Of a stretch of DNA of 64,000 bases, positions 12,280-38,769 are shown one piece after another. The DNA comes from Amoebidium appalachense (Eukaryota > Ichthyosporea). The number at the start of each line of letters is the position of its first letter. Within the stretch, counting starts at the first letter, position 1. Under the pieces are notes generated by a model. It made no database searches. It saw only the letters and a list, made by a program, of their open reading frames with translations, and was not told the origin of the DNA. The position numbers and the translations under genes were made by a program. The stretch covers positions 682,001 to 746,000 of the forward strand of contig CAVNZM010000004.1 in the NCBI GenBank assembly GCA_963693365.1, read 5' to 3'.

Positions 12280-14043
12280 GATGTTAAGGTTTGATGGTGA
12301 ATGGTCTTCGCGTTGTTGTGCTGTTTGTGTTGGGAGGATAGTCTGTTGTGGGAGGAATGGTCAGAATGGTAGACTTTAAGAGCCTTGGTTAAAACCATAT
12401 CTCCATTCCAAAAAATGTCTTTGTCACCTGTCTTTTGTGTGTTTTCCTCGTGAGCATGGTTCGGTTGTGATAATATTGTAATAAAGCAGATCCAACTTGA
12501 TGGAAGGAATAACCGAACTAATAACCAAAGCCTTGCCGCTGAACATGCTTTCAAAACGGCCCACACACTTAACCGCACACACCCACAACCGCTGGCAATG
12601 GGACAAACAATTTCACACTCACCTATTTTATAAAATATAATGTAGTAGTTGCTAGTATTTTTTGGTCGGTTTGTGGCTTATTAGTTGGGCCTTTTGAATC
12701 CGTTTTGTAAGCCACCCTGTTTTTATATTCCAAAGCGGCGACGCGGTGATTGGATAAACGAAAAACAAGAGCGGTAATGCCGCTTGCAATCTAAACATTT
12801 ATAAAACTTGTTTCTAGTGCTTTAAATGTTAGATAATATTAAAACGGACATTTACATCAGGTGTTTTATAAAGTCATGTTCAAAGCACCCGGTCAATAGA
12901 AAAGATAAGAAAGGCAGCACTATTGGTGCGAAGTACTCCAGACAATGCATTGTAAAACGAGGTTTAAAAATGAAGGCTATTTACCTACCAAGAAAAGCCA
13001 AATAGTACTGTATGTATAAATTTAGTTTTAATAGTTTTTATATATTATTATAATGTGAATCTTACGCTCCCTTTTTGATTGTTTTGTTCAGGAGATTTTC
13101 AACGCGGTATAGCTGGTCCGGCTCCAAGTATGGGAAAATGTTACGTAACATGGAATTTTTTTAATGTCAATTGATTTGCTCACAATCACAAACTAGCATG
13201 ACCGCACCATATAAAGGCAAAACTAAACAATGTACTGGTTGCATCACGCGGCTCTCGCTCCTTCCACATCCCCATAGCTGTCAGCCAAGCCGCCAACCAC
13301 AACTTGCCTTTGACCACACACGCATTCACGCCAAATCATACGTGGAATGACCCAGAAGGCTGGGCTGTGGGTTTGAAAGTGGGCTTGGGCCCTGCGCACT
13401 GGTACACACACCGCGTGCACGCGCAGGTGGCTATAGTACATGAAGCGGGCATGGGTTGCCGCATGCATGTGCGCGCACATGATGTCGATGGTGCACGCCA
13501 TTGAAACGGTCAAGTGAATGGTGACGCGTGGAAGCGCCCCCGTCTCAGTGACCGGGGCATTATGAACTTGCAAAAGGCAACCACTAGGATGTATGTAATT
13601 GAGGACTGGCGAGTCTGTACTATTGTCTGTCCGGGGACTTGCCAGGGGGGGGGGGGATATTGGGCAAGGGTACTCAGTCTGGCGAATTCGCGTGTGACCC
13701 AGGGGGCCCAGGGGAAAGGGCGGGGCGGGGGGGGGGGGGGGGGGGGGGGGGGGGATTTGGTCACTGGCTCCGCGTGCTCTTCGGAATATTTTTATTAGTT
13801 TTTCACATAGTTTATCTCATTTCGGTCTAGCTAGAATTCGAAAGTGCTCAGCTCAGTTACGAGATTGTACGGGGTTGTGTGCGTCATTCAGTACTAGTGC
13901 CCGAATCTTCCACCCACGATATGAGAAACTGCTACTACTAACTCCCCCCCCCCCTCCCTTTGGCGGTTAGCCCACCATCACCACCACCACGTGCACATTA
14001 ACGAATGAAAGAAATGGACAGCAGAAATGGAAGGGGAGAGGGA

Positions 14044-14075
<32 letters not shown>

Positions 14076-14404
14076 GGGACGGACGAGAGAGACAGAAAGA
14101 GTGAAAGATTGGAGGGGGGGGGGGGGGGGGGGGGGGGGAGTGACTTGTAATGGAAAGTGTGACTCAATGCGAGAGAGGGCGAGAGTGTGAGAGGGATAAT
14201 CAAATAAAGGAAGAGGTCATTTTAAAAGAAATCCACAATTCATCATACGTCTACCACCCCAATTCCAACCATTCATCAAACCTTTTCATTCATTCAGCTA
14301 TGATAATCGTGCACACGGCTTACTACGTTCATACCCCTGCTTGTACCAAAACAATGCCGACTGCTGCATGGGACCGTGGCTGTTGTGTGTTGGCCCAGAT
14401 CTTG
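12280..14404. other. Intergenic region upstream of the COG2403 gene, downstream of U2SURP
   Basis: From 12300 to 13230 the sequence is unique, AT-rich and repeat-poor, and should include the promoter of the minus-strand COG2403 gene; no TATA or initiator can be singled out. At 13227-13504 an open plus-strand frame (ending GARH, TGA) lacks an ATG and a recognisable domain; it may be a lone exon or chance. Poly-G blocks lie at 13729-13754, 14045-14074 and 14114-14138. Confidence 0.4.
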
Positions 14405-28746
<14,342 letters not shown>

Positions 28747-29036
28747 TGTGTATATTATACAGCCACATGGGCTCGTAACTAAACTCAAGGAGTGCCAAAT
28801 ATGTCCAAGTATTTACTTGTGGACATCCACCGTCACTAATTTTACTAAGCAGACCGGCCACTGACTCTTCCCCTGGACCGCCTCAGCTGCTAGAAGCTTT
28901 TCGTGCGTGTTACCTACTTCAAAACAGTTCCAACGGTGAAGACCAATGCACCCCAACACCTACATGTATCCCCGCGGGCCGCCTGTCACTGGCTGTCACA
29001 GTCAGCCGAACCTGATTGGCCGCCTTCGTAGGCTAT

Positions 29037-29358
29037 CGGATCCCCCAGAACTAAAATGTGTGGGGCGAGTCGTATGTGTGTAAGAGCGGATTTTTCGATT
29101 TTCCAGTTTCAAGATTTGGGCCACGGAAAATTAATTATTCCGTTAAAGACATATGACTGAATGTAGTCATACATATAGTAAAAATCAATAAATTAACACT
29201 AAAAAGACTTATTTTGGTATAACGAAGCTCCATTTTTCGTAGTGACTAGCTACATAGTGCTACATACATATGGAAATGAGGTCTTGAATTCCTGGGAGCT
29301 AAAAAAAATGGTTACACATACGACCCGCCCCACAATATAGAAAGTTTTGGGGGATCCG
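29037..29358. mobile_element. MITE with 47-base imperfect terminal inverted repeats and 5-base target duplication
   Basis: The 322-base element begins CGGATCCCCCA and ends with its reverse complement. Inverted similarity continues for about 45 bases (GTGGGGCG(A/G)GTCGTATGTG in each arm). It is flanked by the direct repeat GCTAT at 29032-29036 and 29359-29363. It has no coding capacity, so it is non-autonomous. It lies about 290 bases upstream of the U2SURP start and 367 upstream of the small plus-strand gene at 29726. Confidence 0.85.
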
Positions 29359-29725
29359 GCTATCCCACCTGCATGCAACTGACTGACTGATGTGAGGTTG
29401 ACACAACAGTCTCCAAGGCTATGTACCCACGGCTTACGTAGTGATGGGCCCCCTATCCGTTAGCTCGTAAGTGGCTGAGCACTACTACGCCGCGTCAATG
29501 GCATACCGCCTGCGGCAAAAGGTATGTTGAGCCGGGCCCCAGGGTGACAGCACTCAAAGTGACTACACCATACCATGGCCAGCGCAGTCAAAGGTTTCCA
29601 GTGGGTCTACATTTTGGGAAACGGTGGGAGCACAGCCCCTCATGTGCGTGTGTGTATATTTAATTACTGCGTTTTCCAGCACGGCCACACGTTGTACCTT
29701 ACCAGCCACCAAATTCGTTTCCAAC

Positions 29726-30180
29726 ATGGCGGCTCCAGGAGGTTTTAGGGCCGATTTGGAAAAAGATCTTCCTGCAGTTGCCCGTTGGGCCGGGCTTCCG
29801 TTATCGGTGTGATTGCCACGGGTGTATGGTTCGTGAATGAGCAGCGGAGGCACGTCGACGTGGAGTTGGTCACGCTGAGAAGAGAAAAGGACGTGGAGCT
29901 GGCTGCCCTAAGGAACGAGTTGGATGCTGTTAAAAGTTCGGTTGAGTTGTCACATGCAAAAGTTTTGGTTGTCACATAGGATATTCTCAGACTGGTGAAG
30001 ACAGGCCTGTCTGTAGACTACCCATATACGAAGAAACAAGAGAACGACCCTGCCGCGGCCGCTGGTACTGCCCCTGCCGACCCTAAAGGCCACTTGAAGG
30101 GCGCCGTGGCTTTGTCTGCACTTGCTTCGGCCTCGGTTTGCCTGTTCGCGATACTGTTCTTGTTTTTCTGTCCCATTTAG
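29726..30180 (+). CDS. Small membrane protein with central coiled coil; frame interrupted
   Basis: Starts ATGGCGGCTCC at 29726 and reads MAAPGGFRADLEKDLPAVAR. After a one-base frame change within GGGCCGGGC (about 29788-29796) it continues as a hydrophobic segment (SVIGVIATGVWFV) and a charged helix (LRREKDVELAALRNELDA). An in-frame TAG at 29977-29979 is followed in the same frame by DILRLVKTGLSVDYPYTKKQ, a Pro/Ala-rich linker and a C-terminal hydrophobic segment (ASASVCLFAILFLFFCPI, TAG). The TAG disappears if a roughly 50-base intron from GTTAAA (about 29929) to that TAG is removed, keeping phase. Family not recognised. The two membrane segments and coil suggest an organelle or endomembrane protein. 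Either the indel and stop are assembly or intron effects, or this is a decaying gene. Confidence 0.5.
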
Positions 30181-32782
30181 TGCGCGAATTATGATATTAG
30201 GTTATCCAACTTACGACCAAGTTGCCTTGCTGCTGTATTTTGTCATCGCCTGCTTTTAAGGGCACTCCGTTTCCGTGGCACTCAATAAAAAGTTTAAAAA
30301 GAAAACTGCTGCATTGTGGGTTGGTATTGAGGAAGACAGTCGTGAGGCTGGTGCTGACCACTGCAAGGCTGTAGCAGCTGCTTAGTGTCGTTGGCGCAGC
30401 TGCCTATGCCTGTGGCATATGACTGCATTCTAATTCACCTTGCCGTCTTGGATTTTTGGCCCCTGAAGTTCCATTCCCCGGTTCTCTGTGTATATCGTAC
30501 ACTCACACAAACAATGGTTTTTTTAAGCAAATGGGAGGGACCAAGGGAGGGAGAAGGAGAGAGGGAGAGAGAGAAAGGAGCGAGGGGCGATGGAGGGAAT
30601 AGACAACGAGAGTCGATCCATAGCTGAGATCAAGGAGAGCATGTTGAGAGAAGTTGATAACAAGGAGTACCTATACATAAAGGAGACGAAAGCAGATATC
30701 CAGACGTTGCGGAAGCTGGCACCACGGCAGTGCGAGGCAATTGTAACCCTTCCCTTCGATTCTCGCGTTCGGTCCATGCCATTGGGCAGTGCATACTTGT
30801 CAACAGTTTCTTTCCCTGTTGCATGAATTCAATGCCAGGGGCCTCGAGCTCCTCAGGGCTGCCGAGGTTATTGCCGAACCGTGACAACCCCAATACATAT
30901 TCTAGCTATTCGCTCAGGGTCATTCAGGTTTACACTGCATGGCACACACTGGCCGTCACGTTTTAAAGAAAGAAAGAGAGAAAAAATGAAAGAAAGCTGA
31001 ACTAATATAGGCTGCACGAAACACTTCAAAGCTATCACGGTCTGTCACGGTCCACACTCTGGGCCGTTGAATTATGTTTACGTAAAAGTGTTGGGCAATA
31101 GCCTGGTAGCTAGATGTACAATGATGTGGAAGTGGAACAGGCTTTTAGAAGTAATTGACGCTAGTATAGGATGTGGTCCCGGAACCATGAGCAAGCCTAG
31201 GATCTTTGAGCTGGAACTCCTCATGATCAAGGCGCCGGCGCTCTGGCCCACACTTAACTTGCAGGACGGTTTCAGTCAATTGCAAGGCTGTCTGGTAAGA
31301 TGTGGTACGTACACAGCCTCAACAAGAAACGACGCAATCGTGGTGACGGCCAAGCTCCTCTGCCCTCAACCCTCAGTTCATTCTCTAAGCGCTGCTGCAA
31401 GCTCAAAAACGTCTCTTTATTAAGCTCGTTTGCCCCAGAAGCTTCCTTATCTTAATTAAGCTTCCGAGTTGTTACACACAGGCAACTCAGGCTCGCTTCC
31501 GCCCATCGGAGCTTCTTCACGTTGTAAATGCGTTTCCTCAAAATCAGCTTCTTTCCCTACTAGAAGATGCTCTAATTCTCCATCCTCCAAAGCCAACTGT
31601 CGGCTACGCATTGGCCTCGTTATATATATTCACAGGTACAAGATTTTCAGCCATGCCAGGATAGGCTTTATTGAAAACGTAAAAAGAATTACAAAACGGT
31701 TTACAAACCAATTTCCGCCTACTTTCTCTTGCATGCTCAACCGACAGTTGCTTGTCTCCATCTGCTCTGTGAGAATGTAGTTGTCATGTGCTGAGCTGAT
31801 TCGTATTAGTTTGCTTCTATATTTCGTGTTTTGGTGAGTGAATTTCGGGGGTTTTCTTGCATAGTGATGCCGGGGTCTAAGTGGGGTATGAGGAGATTAA
31901 TCAGTGGTATGGGGAGAACCTGATGCGGCGGCGGCTGATTGTTAAAGGTGCGCGCGTGCATGCACCATGCCTCTGCGTACTCTCCATGTTAAATGTTGTA
32001 TTGCTTCTTGCTGTGTGCTTGGCGAAACCCATGTTGCCTGCTCGCGTGTGTGTATGCTTATATGTATTGTGAGTAAACGTGTGTACGTGTTGTAGTGCTG
32101 TAGGGGTGTCTGATGTGGCGGTAGCCAATGGTGTGGAGTGCGTGTAGTCTTTGGGGGAGGGAGTGTTGTGATTGGCTGAATGTCACTGTGGTATTTGGCT
32201 GGCCAGTGGGCCGCGTGTCTGTGAAGGGTGCTACCCTCAATTCCCAAGCTCCTAGGGTGTGACGTAATATTTGGCACGAAATTTATTTGGCACGAGCCTG
32301 CAAAACGGTGAAAATGGGGCAGGATGTCGCCCAGGCACCGACAGGAGCTTGGGGATACCCCTGGATGTGCTCCGCTAGCGGGCTGGTGCCAAATAAATTC
32401 GTGCCACATTTTACGTCACCAGGTTCGTGCCAAATTATTTGGTGCCAAATTTATTTGGGGCATAAATGGGTCGGTTCGAACTATTATGGGTCGAATCAGC
32501 TCGAATCGTTCCTGACCCGTTTTCTGACCCGTTTTTGTGGCTCATCGTTGGTGGCGTCTGATTCGAGGAATAAACTCGAAAGGCGGGCTAAGCAAGACCA
32601 CGTCAACCACGTGCAGGTGGTGGCGTACTTGAACGGGCAGTCACAGCCTGGACTGGCAGTTGACAGGTGTGACACAGCGCTAGCATCCTTATCATATTGC
32701 AGTAGGCTCATATAAAAATAATAAAAACAGACAACACCCTTTAATGCTCGATCATAACTGACAGTACATATTTTGTGTGAGC
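30181..32782. other. Largely unique region, possible minor coding pieces
   Basis: At 30190-30243 an ATG frame reads MILGYPTYDQVALLLYFVIA and stops, then continues in the same frame to 30384 as a short basic/acidic peptide ending CKAVAAA. It might be a frameshifted small gene. AATAAA at 30284-30289 could serve the 29726 gene. At 30590-30826 an ATG frame of 78 codons (MEGIDNESRSIAEIKESM) is helix-like but unrecognised. From 31000 to 31860 the sequence is unique, with no convincing gene. Unlike its neighbours, the whole stretch is almost free of microsatellites. Confidence 0.35.
32259..32419. mobile_element. Foldback element with 38-base inverted arms
   Basis: Left arm 32259-32297 (GTGACGTAAT, then TTTGGCACGAA and TTTATTTGGCACGAGC) pairs with right arm 32392-32419 and the bases next to it (its reverse complement begins GTGACGTAAAATGTGGCAC). 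The loop is about 95 bases. Two more TTTGGCACGAA-like copies in alternating orientation follow at 32424-32460. No clear target duplication is visible, so the type is uncertain; it could also be a regulatory inverted-repeat cluster. Confidence 0.6.
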
Positions 32783-33136
32783 ATGGGTTACAAACATGCT
32801 CGCGTCCGCATTGGACGTGGGCAAGGCCATTGGGCTTTGCTGAGGATTCTCGTTCATGTTATCCTCGCCTTTTGTCTTTTGGCTGCAGCGGGTTCAACAA
32901 ACAACCCAGATGGGGTGAACAAAAAAGTCATTAAGGAAAACAAATCTTGGTCTAAAGATCATGCCAAGCTGGAACAGCCATTCGTTGCACGGTACATTGA
33001 TTATTGCATAGCGGATCATGAGGACTCTGTCGAAGCTGGCACGTGCCCTCCCCAGCCCTTCCTCAGGGATTGGGTGTGGCATCAAACCCGTCATGGCGGC
33101 CGGATAGATGCATCTACAGCGGAGGGAGTCCATCAG
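32783..33136 (+). CDS. Putative first coding exon with signal peptide
   Basis: ATG at 32783 opens a frame of 118 codons to a donor CAG|GTGATC at 33136/33137. The N-terminus is basic, then comes a hydrophobic core (ALLRILVHVILAFCLLAAAG), as in a cleavable signal peptide or anchor. The remaining 80 residues are polar, with two cysteines (DYCIADHED, GTCPPQPF) and RHGGRIDAS; no family recognised. It ends in phase 0, whereas the next exon (34283) needs one carried base. Thus it either joins through an unseen exon or belongs to another gene. Membership with the OTU gene is therefore unproven. Confidence 0.5.
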
Positions 33137-33700
33137 GTGATCTCCCCCCCCCCCTCCCCCCCCCCCCCCCCCCCCCCCCTCTCTCCCCACCACCCCCTGC
33201 CTCTTTTCCACTTTTTCTCTCCCCTCCCCTGTCTCTCTGTTCTGGGCCTTACAGGTGGTTCCTCCGTTTTAGAAGTTGTTTTTTATGTAATACGTTAGGT
33301 GTGTCCTTTTGCATCTTGTGGATACCAATGCCTTCACCGCTCAGGCCTTCCCTTGCACTTAATCTTATGGACCTTTGTGCCTCTCCCATGATCTGTTTGG
33401 CATGGCATGCTGCCTTTTCTGCTTTGGCTTGCCTCTTATATGTTGCTATCACCCGATAGGGTATGTGTGGCAACGTGTTCCATATGTTTTGTGTGACCAT
33501 TCTGTGCAGTGTACCCACTTAAAGCCCACTCCTCCGCTTTTCCCCCTTCCCTCCCTTCCCCTTTAAGCATACAATTAGTCAAGAGGCAGTACAGGATAGT
33601 GGGTAGAGAGTTTCTGTGTGTCACGGTGTATGCCTGTGGGTGTGTGCTTGTCTGTGTGTGTATGTGCCTGTGTGTGTGTAGTGAGTGTGTGTGTGTGTTG

Positions 33701-33749
<49 letters not shown>

Positions 33750-34282
33750 TTGTGTGTGTAATGTGGGTGGGTGGGTGGGTGGGTACAGAGAAGGGGGAGA
33801 GGGGGGGGGGGGGGGGGCGTGTATGTGTGTGCCTGTGTGTGTATGTTAAAGACAGGGGGAGGGGGGGAAGGGGGAGAGGTCAGGGTAGGGAGAAAGGGAG
33901 GGAAGGATGGGTGGGTGGGAGGGTTGGAGGGAAGGAGGGAGGGGGAGAAAGGGTAGAGGGAGGGATGGCGGAAAAGACAGAAAGAGAGGGGCAAAGAGAG
34001 GAGGGCAGTCGGTAAAGAGGAAGGGCGGGAGGGTGGGACGGAGAGGGAGAAGGGGGAAGTGGAGAATTAGGCAGGGGGGGGGGCCGAGAGCAAGAGGGGG
34101 GTGGGGAGGGTGTGGGCGGTGTGTGTGTGTGTATGTGTGTGTGTATGTATGTTGTGTGTGTGTGGGGGGGGGGGGGGGGGGGGGGGGGTTGGATGGGGGA
34201 TTCGGTTGGGAGTGGGTTCTTTATAGACCTGGCAACCATTGACCAGCTATTCTCTCACCCTGTCTTTGTGTTCACTCTGCAG

Positions 34283-35354
34283 CTTATGGCAATAATGGCA
34301 ACCGTTCCTTGCCTGAGTGTGGTATGGAGGTTGGGTCTTTCGACAGTGATGGCTCTGACGATGACGATGAGGGGTCAAGTGACGAGAGCCCCGGTTCATT
34401 CAACGTGTCAACATGTGTGCGCCTAGCAGGCCGCAAGCTTAACGCCCGGCGTGCAATGCGCAAGCTGATTGGGTCTGTGCACAGCTCCGAAGGGTTTGCT
34501 TTAGCAGCACAGGACCCGGATCATCTGCTCTTCACTCTAGTGTTCTTTGACGAGGCCGTGGCAGCAGACATACAGCTTGCCAGGTGCTTCCTGCCGAACC
34601 CCCCCCCCCCCCCCCCCCCCCCCTTCCCCTCCAACGCCCCCCGCTCCTCCCTCTCGCCTCTCCCCCCTTTCCCTGCAGGGCCTCCCTCCCCTTTCCCCCA
34701 TCCCCCTTTCCCCCCCCCCCTCCCCCCCCCCCTCCCCCCCCCCCCCCCCCCCCCCCGCCCCCTTTTCTGCATCCCCCTCCCCCTCTCCTCCTTCCCCACA
34801 ATTCTTCCTCCCAACTGCTCCACCTCCTTACTTCCTTGCACGTATCAATCCATCTCTCCTTCCAACCCAAGTGACACCAGTTTTTTGTCAGACAACCTGC
34901 CTCCCCAGGCCCACTTATTATGCCTGTCCTGTTCCCCTCCCCCCCCCCCCCCTCCCCCCCCTCAGGAGGGCCTCTGCCCATTCGTCCCTCCTTTTCAAGT
35001 CCTCCATTACCTCTTACCTCCCCTAATTCTCATTATTCTCTAATAGTATACCTATATCTTCCATCCTACCTTTTTGGAAGCTCCCTGCTTCTCTTCCACC
35101 TATTTGAAAGCATCTGCATCTACCCCCCCCCCCCCCCCCCCCCCCCCCCCGTTCATAGCCCCTCCTTCATCAGTACTCCCTTACACCTGCCCGGCCCCCT
35201 TCAGAGTGCCTAACCCCCTCCCCCCCCACACACACACCCCTCCCCTTTCACACACCTGCACACACGAACGCACCCATGCATGCACGCATGCACCCTCCCT
35301 CGCAGCCACGAGCGCACACACTCTTATTCACTTATAGAATTGTTAATAATCTAA

Positions 35355-35386
<32 letters not shown>

Positions 35387-36829
35387 CCCCCCCCCCAACC
35401 CCAACCCACCCACACACGCACACACACACACACGCCAAGGTTTCCCTTGTTCTGCTCCTCGGCCTTTCCGCCTTCCCCATAATCTGTCTTTCTCTCTCTT
35501 CCCCCCCCCCCCCCCCCCCACCCCACCCCACTGTCACCCACCCCACCACCACTGCCCTACGTCACCCTCCCACTTCTTGTCTTTGCTTATTCTTCCTTGT
35601 GATGTGCAACACAGGGACATATCCGGGCCACCTGAGGTCCAGCAACAACGCCTTCTTCAAATTCTGGGTGCCTGGAGAATGGAGCTTATGGAAACACCCG
35701 CTGACGGCAACTGTTTGTTTCATTCGGTGTGGCATTATATCAATCAGTATCTACAAAGCGGTCATGTAGCTACCCGTGAACACCTCAACACATTGGGGTT
35801 TACAGCTAATATGGAGCCTATAGAGGCGATTGGACGGCTACGCGAACTAATGGTAAACGAATGGCGGCGAAATCTAGCAGAATACCAAGGATTCCTTTCA
35901 AGGGTGACCCTCGCATACGTAGCTGATGATTTCCGCTGTCCTCGGCGCGCCCATTTTGCTTCTGCAGCCGGTGACGCGATGGTGCTGGGCTTAGCCAACG
36001 CACTCCGCATACCAATAACCATTTTTAGCACGATTGCCAATCACGGTGTAGTTGCGGTCACTCCACCCACCGTCATCGAACCCAACATTGCCATACCCGT
36101 ATCACTTAACGGTGCAGCAGATCATTACTCAGTGGTAATACCTCGCTTGTCGCATGCGAACAAAATCTCGGACAACAACCAAACACAGACATCACACTCA
36201 GTTGACACGGAAAACTCGACGGAGTTGGCGTCTAACGCTAACACAACTGACACGTTCGGTGGGTTGCCCGCCAAGGGCTGCAGCTGTAATAGAAACAGTA
36301 AGGATAGAACACGTTTTTTTTGTGGTTTTAAGAACGGCGGGGGAAAAGTGCAGGCATACGATGGGCATGAGCGTTGCATATGCGCAAAGAACAAGCGGGT
36401 ATGCACCCAGGCATGCAGGTGTGAGAATTGTGGCAACAGGTGAGCCGTATGATATGCATTTGCTACTTTTCTTCTTTTGCATCCTCTATTTGCCCACACT
36501 TGGTACTTTATAATCGAAACCTTAACTTGGCCAAATCCAGGTATTTCTGCTTGTCCCTCTCTTTATTCCCCCCCCCCCCCCCCCCCCCCCCCTTTCCCCC
36601 CCCTCCCCCTCCCCCTCCCCCCCCCCCCCCCCCCCCGGGAGGGGGAAAGAAAAGCCCCCTCTCCCAATCCCCTCCCCCTCCTGTATCCGTCGTTTCATGA
36701 TGTCTAACCCCTCCCTCCTCCCCCCCCACCTTCCCCACTGCTCACCACCTGCACACCCGCACACCATACACAAACTTAAACACACACACGCATGCACGTG
36801 TGCACGCACACACACAGCCCCTCCCCCCC

Positions 36830-36860
<31 letters not shown>

Positions 36861-38028
36861 ACACACACAATGCATCCGCGCATCATGGTCCATGCATACA
36901 CGTGTGTGGATAGATGCACAGGTGCACGAATCCACGCACGCACGCACCCACAGAGCACGTGTGCGCACGCACACACAAACACACATGTGTACACGTGCGC
37001 GCGCATTCACACGCACACACAAACGCACATACACATGCAGTCATGGACAGCGGCCAGAGCCAAACCGTCCAGGTCGCCCGTCTACCATGCAGCTGCATTT
37101 ATCCGGCGAAGGGGGGAACCTTTCCCTGAGAAGTGGTGATGGGTCCAACACCACCCATACGGCCAACACAACAGCCACCAGGGGCAAGGCCACTGCCACG
37201 GTTCCAACGCAAAGGCGGCGCGCACGATTCACGCAAACACGAACCACAGATCAGAATGGTTTGGAGTATTATGTGTCTGTGGGCGAGGAGGTACGTTCGG
37301 GTAGATGGTCGGATGCGGAGACCGCGTTGATTGAAAGTATTGTTATTTCGCTTGCGGAACAAAAGTTGCCGGCAACAGAGGAGGACATATTTGCACATTA
37401 CCATGCAGCATTGGAGGGCAACGAGGAGGGTGTGGGGCTGGATGCCATCCTTTCCAAAACATTGAAACAAATCAAGTCAAAAATAGAACACATTGAGAAG
37501 GAAAGACGTTTGCGTAGTCAGGTGGCCGCCGAGGTGAGGGAGGAAATCGCGAGGGCTAAGGAAGCCGCTGCTAGGACAGTTACGGAGAAAGCAAGCGAGA
37601 GAGCACGAAACACGAAACGTGGGCTGAAGTCACAGAGTAATTCACAGACTGCCCCGTCAAAGAAGGCCAAGCCCAGCGGCCTTTCACGTGCAAGCACCAA
37701 CACAGGTGTTGCCCCTCAGGAGCATGATCCCACCAGTTCGTCAACCGATTCGGCGGATGAATTCCAAAGCACCCAACAGTCTGGGGTGATTCCCCCTAGC
37801 CAGCACCCGCACCATCCGCAAGCGTTCCACCCCAGTTATTATCACACATACCCGAGCACGATAGCCAGTGCACAATGTAGCGTCTGTCAACTGACTTTAG
37901 CAATCCCTCCCCATCTGTGTCATACTTACATGCAATGCTGTAGGTGCAAGGCCATGTTGTATGCTCTGGTCACCGCTTTTGGCATCCGCCTGCTCAGTTT
38001 TAGTGTCACGGATAATAGGTGGAAGTGA
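34283..38028 (+). CDS. OTU cysteine protease - CXC domain - SANT-like - zinc ribbon protein
   Basis: Three exons join in phase: 34283-34583, 35615-36439 and 37041-38028 (TGA), giving about 703 residues without a start. Exon 34283 has an acidic run (SDGSDDDDEGSSDES) then a basic helix. Exon 35615 holds an OTU fold with the catalytic pair intact: TPADGNCLFHS (Cys codon 35712-35714) and ADHYSVVIP (His codon 36123-36125). It ends in a tesmin/TSO1-like CXC region (GCSCNRN, CICAKNKRVC, then ACRCENCGN). Exon 37041 starts SHGQRPEPNRPGRP, then has a SANT/Myb-like stretch (GRWSDAETALIESIV), a long Glu/Lys/Arg coil, a Ser/Thr tail and two Cys pairs (CSVCQLTL, CCRC). OTU enzymes cut ubiquitin chains and CXC domains bind DNA, so a chromatin-linked deubiquitinase or a transposon-derived protein is plausible. 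The 5' end is unresolved. Confidence 0.75.
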
Positions 38029-38565
38029 GCCAATCCCTCCACGTAGTTTTTTATTTTTCTAATTGTTATTGTGGCTGCCAGCTGCTTTGGGGTCAGGTGG
38101 CAAACGTAGGGCATGTCTAGTAGGTTCGATTAGTATGGGATTTGGCATCATGATGCCAAGACTTAGTCAATACAGTAACTTAAGAATCAGTTTGTTAGGT
38201 GTTAGTTGTAACATTTAACTTCCAGTAATGTTCAGCATGTCAGAGTGGTAGTTTATGATTGTAATGTTACTTACAGTTTAACTGTAATGTCACGGTGTAT
38301 GTAGAGTATGCTGTCACATTCAATGCACACACACGGCACACACACATGAACATGCACACACACGCAACCACATACACGTCAAGCACACACTACGTATACA
38401 TCCATGCATGCGACATTCGCCTTTTTAATACCTATGATATCATTACGTAGTCAAAATACCATAATAATAATGTGTAGAAGTGATTGCAGGTCACTTTCAC
38501 ATGCTGCAGCTGTTTTATTAATGATGACACCGTAAATTAATGGCAAGCACACTGCAGACTCGGAT

Positions 38566-38615
<50 letters not shown>

Positions 38616-38685
38616 AAAAAAAAAAATCCCCCCCCCCCCCCCTTCCCACCTCGAAATTTTTGGGCGGGGGCGGGGGGGGCGGGGG

Positions 38686-38769
<84 letters not shown>

